The translations under genes and the position numbers were made by a program. Shown piece by piece: positions 53,791-63,751 of a stretch of DNA of 64,000 nucleotides. This stretch comes from an uncultured Acetobacterium sp. (GTDB taxonomy: Bacteria > Bacillota > Clostridia > Eubacteriales > Eubacteriaceae): contig NZ_OY760905.1 of assembly GCF_963664135.1 (NCBI RefSeq), forward strand, positions 1,886,736-1,950,735. The letters are read 5' to 3'. Each line of letters begins with the position of its first letter. Within the stretch, counting starts at the first letter, position 1. The notes below the pieces were generated by a model. It saw only the letters and a program-made list of their open reading frames with translations, was not told where the DNA came from and did not search any database.

Positions 53791-54648
53791 ATGACTAAAA
53801 TAAAATGCTTCAGCCGCTTTCTAATTACCCAGGGAAAGAAAAACAATATTGTCAATCTTTCGGCTCAAATGTCCTTTCGGACCCTTTCCGCTTTTATTCC
53901 TTTCTTGATGTTGCTCTACAATTTTATTAACTGGTTTTCGGCGAGTATTAGCAAGCAGTTTTTTGCTGCTCTAGCGATGGTTTTACCCCGATCCATTATG
54001 AGTTATGTGAATTTTGCAATGGAAAATGCCACCGCCTACCCGGTTTCTACCAGTACGAATCTGGTGATTGGATTCTTTCTTTTATATATCTCGGTTTCGG
54101 CGATGCATTCCCTGATTACCTCCCTGAACCGAATTTTCGGCCAGGAGGAAACCAGAGGTTTAGTTTCACTCTGGGTCCAATCGATAATTTATCTGTTCCT
54201 CTTTCTCTTGATTATTCTTTTTACCCTTTTTTTCTATCTATTCGGAATAAAACTGTTCGGCTTTCTTTTTGGCGCCTTAAATCTCTCCAATATATTTGCC
54301 ATTTTTATCACGCTTTTTAGTTTAATTTATATCGTTATCATCCCGACCCTCATTTTTACACTGATTTATATGTTTGCTCCCAAAAATCATCTGAGCTTTT
54401 TTCAAGCCCTTCCCGGTGGTTTATTCGTGAGCATCGGCTGGATGGTTATTCTCATTCTCTATGCAATTTTTGCCAATGCCACCATCAATTTCAACACCTT
54501 TTTCCTAAATTTGCAAGGGCCCTTTTCACTTTTCTTTGTTGTTTATCTGATTAGCTTTACGCTGGCTTTAGGTGGTGTGGTTAATCTTTATTCAGCTCGA
54601 ACTGAACCCACTAAAATCACTGAAAGAGAGGAAATGGTCAATGATTGA
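53791..54648 (+). CDS. YihY/virulence factor BrkB family membrane protein (copy 1)
   Basis: A 285-residue integral membrane protein with about six helices. The family shape is NIVNLSAQMSFRTLSAFIPF (about 25-44), FFQALPGGLFVSIGW (about 205-219) and NLQGPFSLFFVVYLISF. GGAGG lies 10 bases before the ATG at 53791; an ATG 9 bases earlier is too close. Formerly called RNase BN by mistake; function unknown. Overlaps a paralogue by 8 bases. Confidence 0.85.
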   Translation: MTKIKCFSRFLITQGKKNNIVNLSAQMSFRTLSAFIPFLMLLYNFINWFSASISKQFFAALAMVLPRSIMSYVNFAMENATAYPVSTSTNLVIGFFLLYISVSAMHSLITSLNRIFGQEETRGLVSLWVQSIIYLFLFLLIILFTLFFYLFGIKLFGFLFGALNLSNIFAIFITLFSLIYIVIIPTLIFTLIYMFAPKNHLSFFQALPGGLFVSIGWMVILILYAIFANATINFNTFFLNLQGPFSLFFVVYLISFTLALGGVVNLYSARTEPTKITEREEMVND

Positions 54649-55495
54649 GCGTATTTTAAATCTCAGAATTGTCAAGCTGGGCTTCTTTCTGATGGAAGAT
54701 TTCGAAGAAACCGATTTCTCCGGGATTTGTACTCAAATGTCTTTTTACCTGCTTTTAGCTTTTTTCCCATTGCTGCTTTTTCTGATTTCTTTTATCGGAA
54801 ATTTCATCAAGCCCTTTGAAGCCTATTTATATGATATTTTAAAGTTTTTTTTGCCCAATCTCTCCTATGACTATGTCACGACCTTACTGGATACCATGAC
54901 CAGCGAAATTGCCAACTCAAATTTCAGCCTGATTTTGATCAGCTTTTTCTTTTCGACATTAGCCGCTCGAGCCGTTATGATTGGCATCAACCAAACCTAT
55001 GGCCGAAAAGAAACCCGAAATCTTTTGCAAATCTGGCTTTTTTCATTTTTGTTTACCATTCTTTTTGCCTTGGCTATTCTAATCATTGTTGCTGCTTATA
55101 TTTTTAGCGCCGACCTTGGGGCTGTTATTTTAAAACAAATCGGGCTATATACATACTATTATCCATTGTTAAGCCTTTTTGCCGTTATTTTTTCCTGGCT
55201 GGTTTCAACCTTTATTTTTAATATGATTTATGTGATGGCACCGGCTCATCGGTTAAAATTTAAGGACGCCCTACCAGGTGCACTCTTTGCAACCATGGGA
55301 ATTAATATTGCCTTTCGCATTTTCACCCTTTTTATCAATCATTCCAGTAAATATACCGAACTATATGGTAGTCTCGGCGGTCTTTTTGCACTGATGGTGG
55401 CGATATACTTTATTTGTGTGATTCTAAATTTAGGTGGAAAAATCAATTTATACTGGTCTCTATATAAAACCAAAGAATTCTCATTTAAACTATAG
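54641..55495 (+). CDS. YihY/virulence factor BrkB family membrane protein (copy 2)
   Basis: A 284-residue paralogue of the preceding gene. FSGICTQMSFYLLLAFFPLL near the start, LPGALFATMGINIAFRIF (about 210-227) and SLGGLFALMVAIYFICVILN near the end are family features. It starts within the stop region of copy 1 (AGAGAGGAAATGG provides the ribosome-binding site), so the two are co-translated and may form a heteromer. Membrane role unknown. Confidence 0.85.
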   Translation: MIERILNLRIVKLGFFLMEDFEETDFSGICTQMSFYLLLAFFPLLLFLISFIGNFIKPFEAYLYDILKFFLPNLSYDYVTTLLDTMTSEIANSNFSLILISFFFSTLAARAVMIGINQTYGRKETRNLLQIWLFSFLFTILFALAILIIVAAYIFSADLGAVILKQIGLYTYYYPLLSLFAVIFSWLVSTFIFNMIYVMAPAHRLKFKDALPGALFATMGINIAFRIFTLFINHSSKYTELYGSLGGLFALMVAIYFICVILNLGGKINLYWSLYKTKEFSFKL

Positions 55496-55623
55496 GTGTT
55501 ACACTTTGCATATAATTGTTAAAAAGAATTTACTTTGTTTAAAAAGATGCACGATCAAAACTCCAGTATTGTGATAAAATGTTACCATCAGCGGTGCAAA
55601 AGCCTTCGTTTTTCTATTTAGCA

Positions 55624-55660
55624 GGTAATTGCAAAACTACCGTGAGCTTTGCAATAGCTT
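55624..55660. repeat. Copy of the repeat end inside the glgB leader
   Basis: AATTGCAAAACTACCGTGAG followed by CTTTG (55627-55651) matches the 36.05-kb and 41.45-kb sequences with two differences. It lies about 40 bases upstream of glgB and would be in its leader. Confidence 0.5.
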
Positions 55661-55688
55661 AATTCGTACTGAAAGGACACATCAGATC

Positions 55689-57605
55689 ATGAACAAAAAC
55701 GATACCAATACCGATTTAGCCAAAAACAAGCGTTATCTCAGTTACCATTATTTAGGTGCCCATTTCCATGAAGATGGCGTCACCTTTCGAGTTTGGGCAC
55801 CCCATGCCCAAGGTGTTTCCGTGGTGGGGGATTTTAACAACTGGAATATTGATGAAAAGCCCATGAATTCAGTTTCTGGTTCTGCCGGCGTTTGGGAACT
55901 GACCATTTCGGAGCTGTCCCAGGGAATGCTTTACAAATATGCGGTCCGCCAAAATGACGGTGCGATCGCCTATAAAGCCGATCCTTATGGTTTTTACAGT
56001 GAAGTCAAACCCAAAACCGCTTCAATTATCTGGGAGCTTGATGGTTATGGCTGGCAGGATGAAACCTGGTGCAACAAAAGAAATGACATCAACTGGCTCC
56101 AAAGGCCAGTAAATATTTATGAAGTCCATCTTGGCAGCTGGAAGCGCAATGAAAACGGCGACTACCTTACTTATCACGAGCTGGCCGAGCAACTGGTTCC
56201 CTATCTGGTGGAAATGCACTACACCCATATTGAACTGATGCCGATTATGGAACATCCCTTTGATGGCTCCTGGGGTTATCAGCTCACTGGTTATTTTGCT
56301 GCCACCAGCCGTTACGGCGACCCCCAAGGGCTGATGTATTTTATTGATGCCTGCCACCAGGCTGGCATTGGCGTCATTTTGGACTGGGTTCCCGGTCACT
56401 TCTGTAAAGATGATCAGGGTCTCCGTCATTTTGACGGAACCAATCAGTATGAATTCTCCGAACATAACCAATGGGGGACGATGGCCTTTGATTATGGCAA
56501 GCCGGAAGTCCTGGATTTTCTGATCTCCAATGCTTATTTCTGGTTTGACCGCTACCATGTGGATGGGTTGCGCATCGATGGCGTAGCCAGTATGATTGAG
56601 TTAAACCACGGTATGGAGGGCGAACCCTTCCGCAATGCTCAGGGCGGCACCGACCGTCTGGAAGCCTTATCTTTTCTCAGAGAATTAAACACCATTATTT
56701 TCAGGGATTTTCCCTTTGCGATAATGTCGGCGGAAGACTCCACCTCTTATCCCATGGTCACCTGGCCGGTGGATAAGGGCGGGCTGGGCTTTAACCTGAA
56801 ATGGGATATGGGCTGGATGCATGACACCCTGAATTATATGAAAACCGATCCCTTCTTCAGGAATCGCTTTCACAATCTGCTGACCTTTTCGATGGCTTAC
56901 GCTTTTAATGAAAACTTTATCCTCCCCTTATCCCATGACGAAGTGGTTCACAGCAAGCTGACCATTCTCGATAAGATGTTCGGGGACTATGAAATGAAAT
57001 TTGATCAGTTTCGCATGCTGTTTGGTTATTTAATGACCCATCCTGGAAAAAAGCTCTCGTTTATGGGCAACGAATTTGCCCCCTTTTTAGAATGGCGGGT
57101 GGATGAATCGCTGGAGTGGTTTTTGCTCGATTACGAAAAACATGGTGAGATTAACACCTATATTAAAGACCTGAATAAATTCTATTTAAAAGAACCCGCC
57201 CTTTGGACCCATGACCACAGCTGGGAAGGTTTTAAATGGCTGGAACCCAACAATAGTGAGCAAAGCATCCTTATTTTTAAACGGATGAGCACTGACGAAA
57301 GGGATACCTTAATTACCATTATCAACTTCTGCCCCATCAGCTATACGGATTATCAGGTTGGGGTGCCATCCGACGGTAATTACCGTCTGGCCTTTAACTC
57401 GGATGAACCAGTCTACGGCGGCAGCGGTTTTAAAACGAAAAAAACCATGAAAGCTCAAACTATCGCTCTTCACGAAGAAGACTATTCGGTTTCTCTGAAT
57501 ATTCCACCTTCTTCTGTTATCATTCTAAAAGGGATTGTGCCCCGAACCAGCGCTAAAAAACAAACCGAACCGGTTAAAAAACCAAAAGCTAAACTAAAAA
57601 AATAG
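55689..57605 (+). CDS. glgB: 1,4-alpha-glucan branching enzyme
   Basis: A 638-residue GH13 enzyme that adds alpha-1,6 branches to glycogen. The N-terminal CBM48 (about 15-110) has VTFRVWAPHAQGVSVVGDFN. Catalytic motifs include GVILDWVPGHFC (region I), GLRIDGVASM with the nucleophile Asp, MSAEDSTSYP with the acid Glu and LPLSHDEVVH (region IV). ATG 55689 follows AAAGGA. First gene of the glycogen operon. Confidence 0.94.
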   Translation: MNKNDTNTDLAKNKRYLSYHYLGAHFHEDGVTFRVWAPHAQGVSVVGDFNNWNIDEKPMNSVSGSAGVWELTISELSQGMLYKYAVRQNDGAIAYKADPYGFYSEVKPKTASIIWELDGYGWQDETWCNKRNDINWLQRPVNIYEVHLGSWKRNENGDYLTYHELAEQLVPYLVEMHYTHIELMPIMEHPFDGSWGYQLTGYFAATSRYGDPQGLMYFIDACHQAGIGVILDWVPGHFCKDDQGLRHFDGTNQYEFSEHNQWGTMAFDYGKPEVLDFLISNAYFWFDRYHVDGLRIDGVASMIELNHGMEGEPFRNAQGGTDRLEALSFLRELNTIIFRDFPFAIMSAEDSTSYPMVTWPVDKGGLGFNLKWDMGWMHDTLNYMKTDPFFRNRFHNLLTFSMAYAFNENFILPLSHDEVVHSKLTILDKMFGDYEMKFDQFRMLFGYLMTHPGKKLSFMGNEFAPFLEWRVDESLEWFLLDYEKHGEINTYIKDLNKFYLKEPALWTHDHSWEGFKWLEPNNSEQSILIFKRMSTDERDTLITIINFCPISYTDYQVGVPSDGNYRLAFNSDEPVYGGSGFKTKKTMKAQTIALHEEDYSVSLNIPPSSVIILKGIVPRTSAKKQTEPVKKPKAKLKK

Positions 57606-57636
57606 AAAGCAACCATCTTTCTTGAAAGGAACGATT

Positions 57637-60063
57637 ATGAATGCTTCAGAAAGAACCAAAAAAAAGGAAGCCTACAAGGCCGACTTTATAAAAAAAATAG
57701 AAGAGGTTTCCGGTAATTGTCTGGCGGATGCCTCAGTGCTGAATCAATACCAGGCCCTGGCTGAAATGGTGATGGAAAGTGTCACCTCCCAATGGGCTAA
57801 AACTAATACCCTTTATAACAAAAATGAATCCAAACAGGTCTACTTTTTTTCGATTGAGTTTCTGATTGGACGACTGATGAAATCTTATCTCAATAATTTA
57901 GGGGTCGACGATCTAGTTCAAGAATGTGCCCAAGAAATGGGACTTAACTATGAAGCAGTTCTCGAACAAGAGTCCGATCCCGGTTTGGGAAATGGCGGTC
58001 TAGGCCGATTAATGGCCTGCTATTTAGATTCTTCTTCAGCCATGGGCATGCCCGCCCACGGCAATGGCATCCGTTATAAATACGGCCTCTTCGAGCAACG
58101 GATTATCAACGGCGAACAAATTGAAGTGGCGGATAACTGGCTAAAAAACGGATATCCCTTTGAGATTCGTAATCCCGATAAATCGGTTATTGTTAAATAT
58201 TACGGACAGATCCATTCCGAAAACATCAATGGCAATCTGACCTTTGTCCACGAAAACTATGAACCGATTATGGCAATTCCCTACGATGTTCCGATCAAAG
58301 GATATTGTAATCAAACGGTCAATTCCCTGCGACTTTGGAGTGCTGAGCCGCTGGAAGCCTTTGACCTTCCCAGCTTTAATCAGGGACATTTTTTAAATGC
58401 GGTTCGTCACAAATCGGAAGCTGAGGCCATCAGCCAAATTCTCTATCCCAACGACAATGGTTTTGACGGCAAGCTTTTGCGCCTGAAACAAGAATACTTT
58501 TTTGTCTGCGCTGGATTAAAGCGGATCATTGTTGATTTTAAACGCTCCAATAATAATTCCATGGACGGTTTCAGTGACAAGATTTGTATTCACATCAATG
58601 ATACCCACCCGGCTTTATGCGGCCCGGAACTAATGCGCGTGCTAATGGATGAAGAAGGTCTGGGTTGGGATGAATCCTGGAAAATCACCGTGGCGGCGCT
58701 AAGCTTTACCAATCATACGGTTTTGCCGGAGGCGCTGGAAAAATGGCCAGTGGAGATGATGAAGGATTTACTGCCGCGAATTTACATGATTGTCGAAGAA
58801 ATCAACCGCCGCTTTCTGTTGGACCTGGATACCCAATATCCCAACGATCAGGAGCGCAATCATAGCTTATCGATTATTAAGGACAATTATGTCCATATGG
58901 CCAGCCTGTCGATTGTCTCCAGTCATTCCATTAACGGCGTAGCTGCCCTTCACAGCAAAATCCTCCGGGAAGAGACCTTTAACGGCTTTTATCAGGTCTT
59001 CCCCCAGCGGTTTCATTCAGTGACAAATGGGGTTTCGCCCCGTCGTTTTCTGATGAACAGCAACCCCGAACTTAAGGCCCTGATTAATGAATCCATTGGC
59101 ACCGATTGGAACTATCGCCTGTTTGAAGTGAAAAAATTGTTGGACTACATCAACGATCCGGTTTTTTCTGACAAGTTCGATGCCGTTAAGCTCTCGAATA
59201 AGATCCGACTGGCCAATTACATGGCCAGTCATAATAACATTAAGGTCGATCCCAATTCTATTTTTGACATCCAGGTCAAACGGATCCACGAATATAAGCG
59301 ACAGCTGCTTAATGCCCTTCATGTCCTTTATTTGTATAACCGACTCAAAGAAAATCCCAACCTGGAAATGGCGCCACGAACCTTTATCTTTGCTGGTAAA
59401 GCGGCGCCCGGTTATTACTATGCCAAAGAAGTCATTAAGCTCATTACCGCTATTGCTGAACTGGTTAACAATGATCCAACCCTTCACGACAAGCTGAAGG
59501 TCGTTTTCCTGGCTAATTTTAACGTATCTCTAGCTGAGATCATCTATCCGGCAGCCAACATCTCAGAACAGATTTCAACCGCTGGAAAAGAAGCGTCAGG
59601 CACCGGTAATATGAAATTTATGATGAATGGGGCCATCACTCTGGGTACCATGGATGGTGCCAATATCGAAATTTATGAAGCCGTTGGCCCCAGCAATATT
59701 GTCACCTTTGGCCTCTCGGCCGATGAGGTCCACACGTATCAAACCGATGGTGGCTATCGATCAGTTGATATCTTTGAGCAGGATCCCCGGATTCAGCTAA
59801 TTCTTCGCCAGCTCATTGATGGCACGCTGGGTCACGGACTTAGCTTTCAGGCCATTTATGATTCCTTGCTTTTATATAACGATGGCTATTTTGTCCTTAA
59901 AGACTTTAGTGCCTATGCTGATGCTCAGAATCGGGTTGATCAGCTTTATCGCAACCAAACCACCTGGACAAAAATGTCCATCAGCAACGTCGCAAATTCC
60001 GGTATTTTCTCAAGTGATCGTTCCATCAGAGACTATCAACGAGAAATCTGGAAAATCATTTAA
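57637..60063 (+). CDS. glgP: Glycogen/maltodextrin phosphorylase
   Basis: An 808-residue GT35 phosphorylase releasing glucose-1-phosphate from glycogen. The PLP lysine motif is EASGTGNMKFMMNGAITLGT (about 650-670). DPGLGNGGLGRLMACYLDS is near 120-138 and HINDTHPALCGPELMR near 318-333. ATG 57637 follows AAAGGA. Second gene of the operon. Confidence 0.94.
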   Translation: MNASERTKKKEAYKADFIKKIEEVSGNCLADASVLNQYQALAEMVMESVTSQWAKTNTLYNKNESKQVYFFSIEFLIGRLMKSYLNNLGVDDLVQECAQEMGLNYEAVLEQESDPGLGNGGLGRLMACYLDSSSAMGMPAHGNGIRYKYGLFEQRIINGEQIEVADNWLKNGYPFEIRNPDKSVIVKYYGQIHSENINGNLTFVHENYEPIMAIPYDVPIKGYCNQTVNSLRLWSAEPLEAFDLPSFNQGHFLNAVRHKSEAEAISQILYPNDNGFDGKLLRLKQEYFFVCAGLKRIIVDFKRSNNNSMDGFSDKICIHINDTHPALCGPELMRVLMDEEGLGWDESWKITVAALSFTNHTVLPEALEKWPVEMMKDLLPRIYMIVEEINRRFLLDLDTQYPNDQERNHSLSIIKDNYVHMASLSIVSSHSINGVAALHSKILREETFNGFYQVFPQRFHSVTNGVSPRRFLMNSNPELKALINESIGTDWNYRLFEVKKLLDYINDPVFSDKFDAVKLSNKIRLANYMASHNNIKVDPNSIFDIQVKRIHEYKRQLLNALHVLYLYNRLKENPNLEMAPRTFIFAGKAAPGYYYAKEVIKLITAIAELVNNDPTLHDKLKVVFLANFNVSLAEIIYPAANISEQISTAGKEASGTGNMKFMMNGAITLGTMDGANIEIYEAVGPSNIVTFGLSADEVHTYQTDGGYRSVDIFEQDPRIQLILRQLIDGTLGHGLSFQAIYDSLLLYNDGYFVLKDFSAYADAQNRVDQLYRNQTTWTKMSISNVANSGIFSSDRSIRDYQREIWKII

Positions 60064-60075
60064 GGAGATCTCATA

Positions 60076-61200
60076 ATGAATACTGAATGTGTCGCAATGC
60101 TCCTAGCTGGAGGACAAGGGAGCCGTTTAGGCTCGCTGACTTTTAATAATGCCAAACCCGCTGTTTTATTTGGCGGAAAATATCGTATCATCGATTTTCC
60201 CTTAAGCAATTGCATGAACTCCGATATTGATATTGTCGGGGTCCTGACCCAATATCGGCCTTATATCCTAAACAACTATATTGGTGATGGCTCAGCCTGG
60301 GCGCTGGATCAAGTCCAGGGTGGGGTCCATATCCTGCCGCCCTATATGGGCCAAAAAGGCGGCCGCTGGTACTCTGGCACCGCAGATGCTATTTATCAGA
60401 ATCTCGATTTTATTGACCGTTTTGATCCCGAATATGTGCTGATCCTTTCCGGTGATCATATTTATAAGATGGATTATTCCAAAATGCTGGCCTTCCATAA
60501 GAAAAAAGAAGCGGATCTGACCATCGCCGTGATGGATGTCCCCTGGGAAGATGCCCACCGCTTTGGCATTGTCAACACCGATGAAGAGCATTGTATCAAG
60601 GAATTCCAGGAAAAACCGGAACACCCCAAAAGCAACAAGGCGTCCATGGGTATTTATATTTTTACTTGGAAAGAATTGAAGCGAGCCTTACTGGAAGATG
60701 CCGGTGATCGGGAATCTGAACACGATTTTGGCCATAACGTGATACCCGCCCTTCATGCCAATGAAAAACGGATCTATGCTTACCCTTATGCTGGCTACTG
60801 GCGGGATGTGGGGACCGTTCAAAGTTATTACGATGCTAACATGGATCTCTTAGATATCAACTGTGATTTTGATCTCAGCGATCGAAATTTTCGGGTCTTT
60901 TCCAACAACACCAGCCGTCATCCCCAGTTTATTGGTCCTCAGGCCAAAATTAGGAACAGCCTGATCTGTGATGGCTGCATTATTTTTGGCAAAGTGGAGA
61001 ACTCGATTCTTTCCCATGATATTGTGATTCATAAAAAAACAAGCTTAAAAAATGTCATTGTTCATACGGGAGCCATCATTGAGGATGGCGCAATTTTAGA
61101 AAACTGTATCGTTGGCGCTCGGGCACGAATTAAAGGGGACGCCCGTTATATTACCGACAACACTGACACAACTCCGGAAATACATGTCATTAACAGCTGA
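60076..61200 (+). CDS. glgC: Glucose-1-phosphate adenylyltransferase
   Basis: A 374-residue enzyme making ADP-glucose. Nucleotide-binding start [20 protein letters not shown], then [14 protein letters not shown] and a C-terminal beta-helix (about 290-374). GGAGATC precedes the ATG. Paired with GlgD, as in other Firmicutes where the mixed GlgC-GlgD complex is more active. Confidence 0.93.
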   Translation: MNTECVAMLLAGGQGSRLGSLTFNNAKPAVLFGGKYRIIDFPLSNCMNSDIDIVGVLTQYRPYILNNYIGDGSAWALDQVQGGVHILPPYMGQKGGRWYSGTADAIYQNLDFIDRFDPEYVLILSGDHIYKMDYSKMLAFHKKKEADLTIAVMDVPWEDAHRFGIVNTDEEHCIKEFQEKPEHPKSNKASMGIYIFTWKELKRALLEDAGDRESEHDFGHNVIPALHANEKRIYAYPYAGYWRDVGTVQSYYDANMDLLDINCDFDLSDRNFRVFSNNTSRHPQFIGPQAKIRNSLICDGCIIFGKVENSILSHDIVIHKKTSLKNVIVHTGAIIEDGAILENCIVGARARIKGDARYITDNTDTTPEIHVINS

Positions 61201-61215
61201 AAGGAGTAAGCAAAA

Positions 61216-62328
61216 ATGAAAAATGCCGTTGGACTTATTTTAAATGTAGATGGAGAGGATGATTCCTTAAAAGACTTTCTTCAACATCGCAGCCTGAGCA
61301 CCCTGCCGTTTGGCGGACGTTATCGTCTGATCGACTTTACCCTCTCCAACATGGTTAATTCAGGATTATCTCATATTGGTGTCATTGGTTCCCATAAATA
61401 CAGTTCGCTTGTCGATCATCTCGGAACTGGCAAGGAATGGTCGCTGAGTCGAAAAACTCAGGATCTTTCAATTTTATCCGGATCGAACAACTATCATATT
61501 GGTCGCCTGATCAAGGTCAATCTACGAAATCTCCAGAATAATCGGGGCTTTTTGGAAAGCACCACGGCGGAACATGTGCTGATTGCCACCCCTAATCTGG
61601 TTACGACCTTTGACTTTAAGAACGCCTATGATATTCATTTGAAAAACGACAGTGATGTCACCCTGATTTTTAAAAAAGATGATCCCTTATACCATCTCAA
61701 AGACAATGATCTTTACCTGGACTTCACTAAAAACCGGGTCAGTGGTCTTCATTATAAAAAAGAACATTCTACCGGGCATTTTTTCACGGAAATGTTTTTT
61801 ATCAAAAAAACACTGCTGATCGAGTTACTGGATCTCAGCGAACGTACTGGCGATTGGGATTTAATGGATATGATCAAACAGAACATTGATACCCTGCTGG
61901 TGTTTGGCGCCCAGCATACCGGGTATATTAAACGGGTAAACTGTCTGGAAAACTATATGAAAACCAGTATGGACTTGCTGGAATATGAGATTATGCAGGA
62001 ACTTTTTCTGGGCAAAAATTCCATTCATACCAAAATAAAAGACAACCATCCGACTCTTTATGATGATCCATCCCAGGTGTCCAACTCAATTGTCGGCAGT
62101 GGCTGCACCATCGATGGCACCATCAATCACAGTATCATTTTCAGAGATACCCATATGAACTTTGGTTCTCATATCCAAAATAGTATTATCATGCAACGGT
62201 GTGAAATCGGGAGAAATGTTAATTTAAACTATGTTGTCATGGACAAAGACACGAAGATCAGTGACCACACAACCTTGGTCGGCAAACCACACGCTCCCAT
62301 TGTTTTAAAGAAAGGCACGGTAATTTAA
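61216..62328 (+). CDS. glgD: Glucose-1-phosphate adenylyltransferase regulatory subunit
   Basis: A 370-residue GlgC homologue that lacks the glycine-rich nucleotide loop (its N-terminus is LILNVDGEDDSLKDF). RPLSTLPFGGRYRLIDFTLSN-like LSTLPFGGRYRLIDF and the C-terminal beta-helix are kept. It follows glgC and probably stimulates it. AAAGGAG precedes the ATG. Confidence 0.92.
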   Translation: MKNAVGLILNVDGEDDSLKDFLQHRSLSTLPFGGRYRLIDFTLSNMVNSGLSHIGVIGSHKYSSLVDHLGTGKEWSLSRKTQDLSILSGSNNYHIGRLIKVNLRNLQNNRGFLESTTAEHVLIATPNLVTTFDFKNAYDIHLKNDSDVTLIFKKDDPLYHLKDNDLYLDFTKNRVSGLHYKKEHSTGHFFTEMFFIKKTLLIELLDLSERTGDWDLMDMIKQNIDTLLVFGAQHTGYIKRVNCLENYMKTSMDLLEYEIMQELFLGKNSIHTKIKDNHPTLYDDPSQVSNSIVGSGCTIDGTINHSIIFRDTHMNFGSHIQNSIIMQRCEIGRNVNLNYVVMDKDTKISDHTTLVGKPHAPIVLKKGTVI

Positions 62329-63744
62329 ATGATAAACGTCCTATTTGTCTCTTCAGAAGCGTACCCCTTTTCTAAAAGTGGGGGTCTGGGCGATGTGCTT
62401 GGCGCTCTGCCAAAATCATTCCCGGAAGACGTCGACGCCCGAGTCATCATCCCCTTTTACAGCACCATTCCTGAAGCATTACGCCAAAAAATAAGGCCCC
62501 TTAAGCATTTCCAGATGTGGATGTCTGACACCCTCCATTATTGCGGGCTTTTGACCTGTGAATATGAAGGCGTTACTTATTATTTTATCGATAATGAAGC
62601 CTTTTTTAAACGACCATCCCTTTATGGCTATTATGATGACGGCGAACGGTTCAGTTTTTTTTGTCGAGCCGTTCTGGACTCCCTGCCATTATTGGATTTT
62701 GAGCCCGATATCATTCACTGTAATGATTGGCAAACGGCGGCCATTCCCTATCTGCTTAAACATCAGTATCGGATGGCCTTTCCCGCAACCAAAGTCGTTT
62801 TTACCATCCACAATATGCGCTATCAAGGCGTTTATGGTTTTCATGATATCAGTCCCTATCTCCATCTCGGTTTTTTACCCTCCGATCTGGAGTATTATGG
62901 CAAAATCAATCTGATGAAGGGTGCTCTTTATGCCGCTGATCTAATCACCACCGTCAGTCCCACCTATGCCGAAGAACTGAAGGATCCTTATTACGGCGAA
63001 GGACTAGATGGAGTAATCCGCCATCTTGGTCATCAGGTCGTGGGAATCCTTAATGGCATCGATGAATCGATCTATAATCCCAAAACCGATCCGGCCTTGT
63101 TCATACCCTATGACAACCCGGAAAAGAAAAAGGTGGAAAATAAGAAAGCCTTGCAGGAGTATTTTGGCCTGCCAGTCCGAGATGATGTTCCGATGGTGTC
63201 AATGATTACCCGATTGGTTGAGCAAAAAGGGCTTGATCTTGTTGCCAATGTCATTCATGAAATTATGCAGCAGGATCTGCAACTCATTATCCTGGGTACC
63301 GGAGATGCCGTTTATGAGAATCTGTTTCGGAGTATTGCCTACAATTACCCGGATAAAATGATCACGATCATTGATTTTGATGAAGCGCTTTCCCGAAAAA
63401 TCTATGCCGCCAGCGATTTTTTCCTGATGCCTTCAAAATTTGAGCCCTGCGGTCTTTCGCAAATGATTGCCATGCGGTATGGGGCTGTCCCGATCGTCCG
63501 GGCAACCGGCGGACTTAAAGACACGGTCAGCTATTATGATGTTAAAACCAAAAAAGGCAATGGCTTCAGCTTTGCAACGTATAATGCTCACGACATGCTT
63601 TTCACCATCCAGCATGCCGTTTCACTCTACCACCATTCGCCGACTGCCTTTAAAAAATTGGTCAAAAATGCCTTCAACACCCATTTTGACTGGAAACAAT
63701 CGGCCGACGTTTATCTTTCGTATTACAATAAACTAATGGAGTGA
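62329..63744 (+). CDS. glgA: Glycogen synthase (ADP-glucose dependent)
   Basis: A 471-residue GT5 synthase extending alpha-1,4-glucan. KSGGLGDVLGALPKSF (about 17-32) is the ADP-glucose binding start, NDWQTAAIPYLL near 128 and FEPCGLSQMIAMRYGAVPIV near 372-391 the C-terminal motif. It starts directly after glgD with no gap. Confidence 0.94.
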   Translation: MINVLFVSSEAYPFSKSGGLGDVLGALPKSFPEDVDARVIIPFYSTIPEALRQKIRPLKHFQMWMSDTLHYCGLLTCEYEGVTYYFIDNEAFFKRPSLYGYYDDGERFSFFCRAVLDSLPLLDFEPDIIHCNDWQTAAIPYLLKHQYRMAFPATKVVFTIHNMRYQGVYGFHDISPYLHLGFLPSDLEYYGKINLMKGALYAADLITTVSPTYAEELKDPYYGEGLDGVIRHLGHQVVGILNGIDESIYNPKTDPALFIPYDNPEKKKVENKKALQEYFGLPVRDDVPMVSMITRLVEQKGLDLVANVIHEIMQQDLQLIILGTGDAVYENLFRSIAYNYPDKMITIIDFDEALSRKIYAASDFFLMPSKFEPCGLSQMIAMRYGAVPIVRATGGLKDTVSYYDVKTKKGNGFSFATYNAHDMLFTIQHAVSLYHHSPTAFKKLVKNAFNTHFDWKQSADVYLSYYNKLME

Positions 63745-63751
63745 TAAAATT

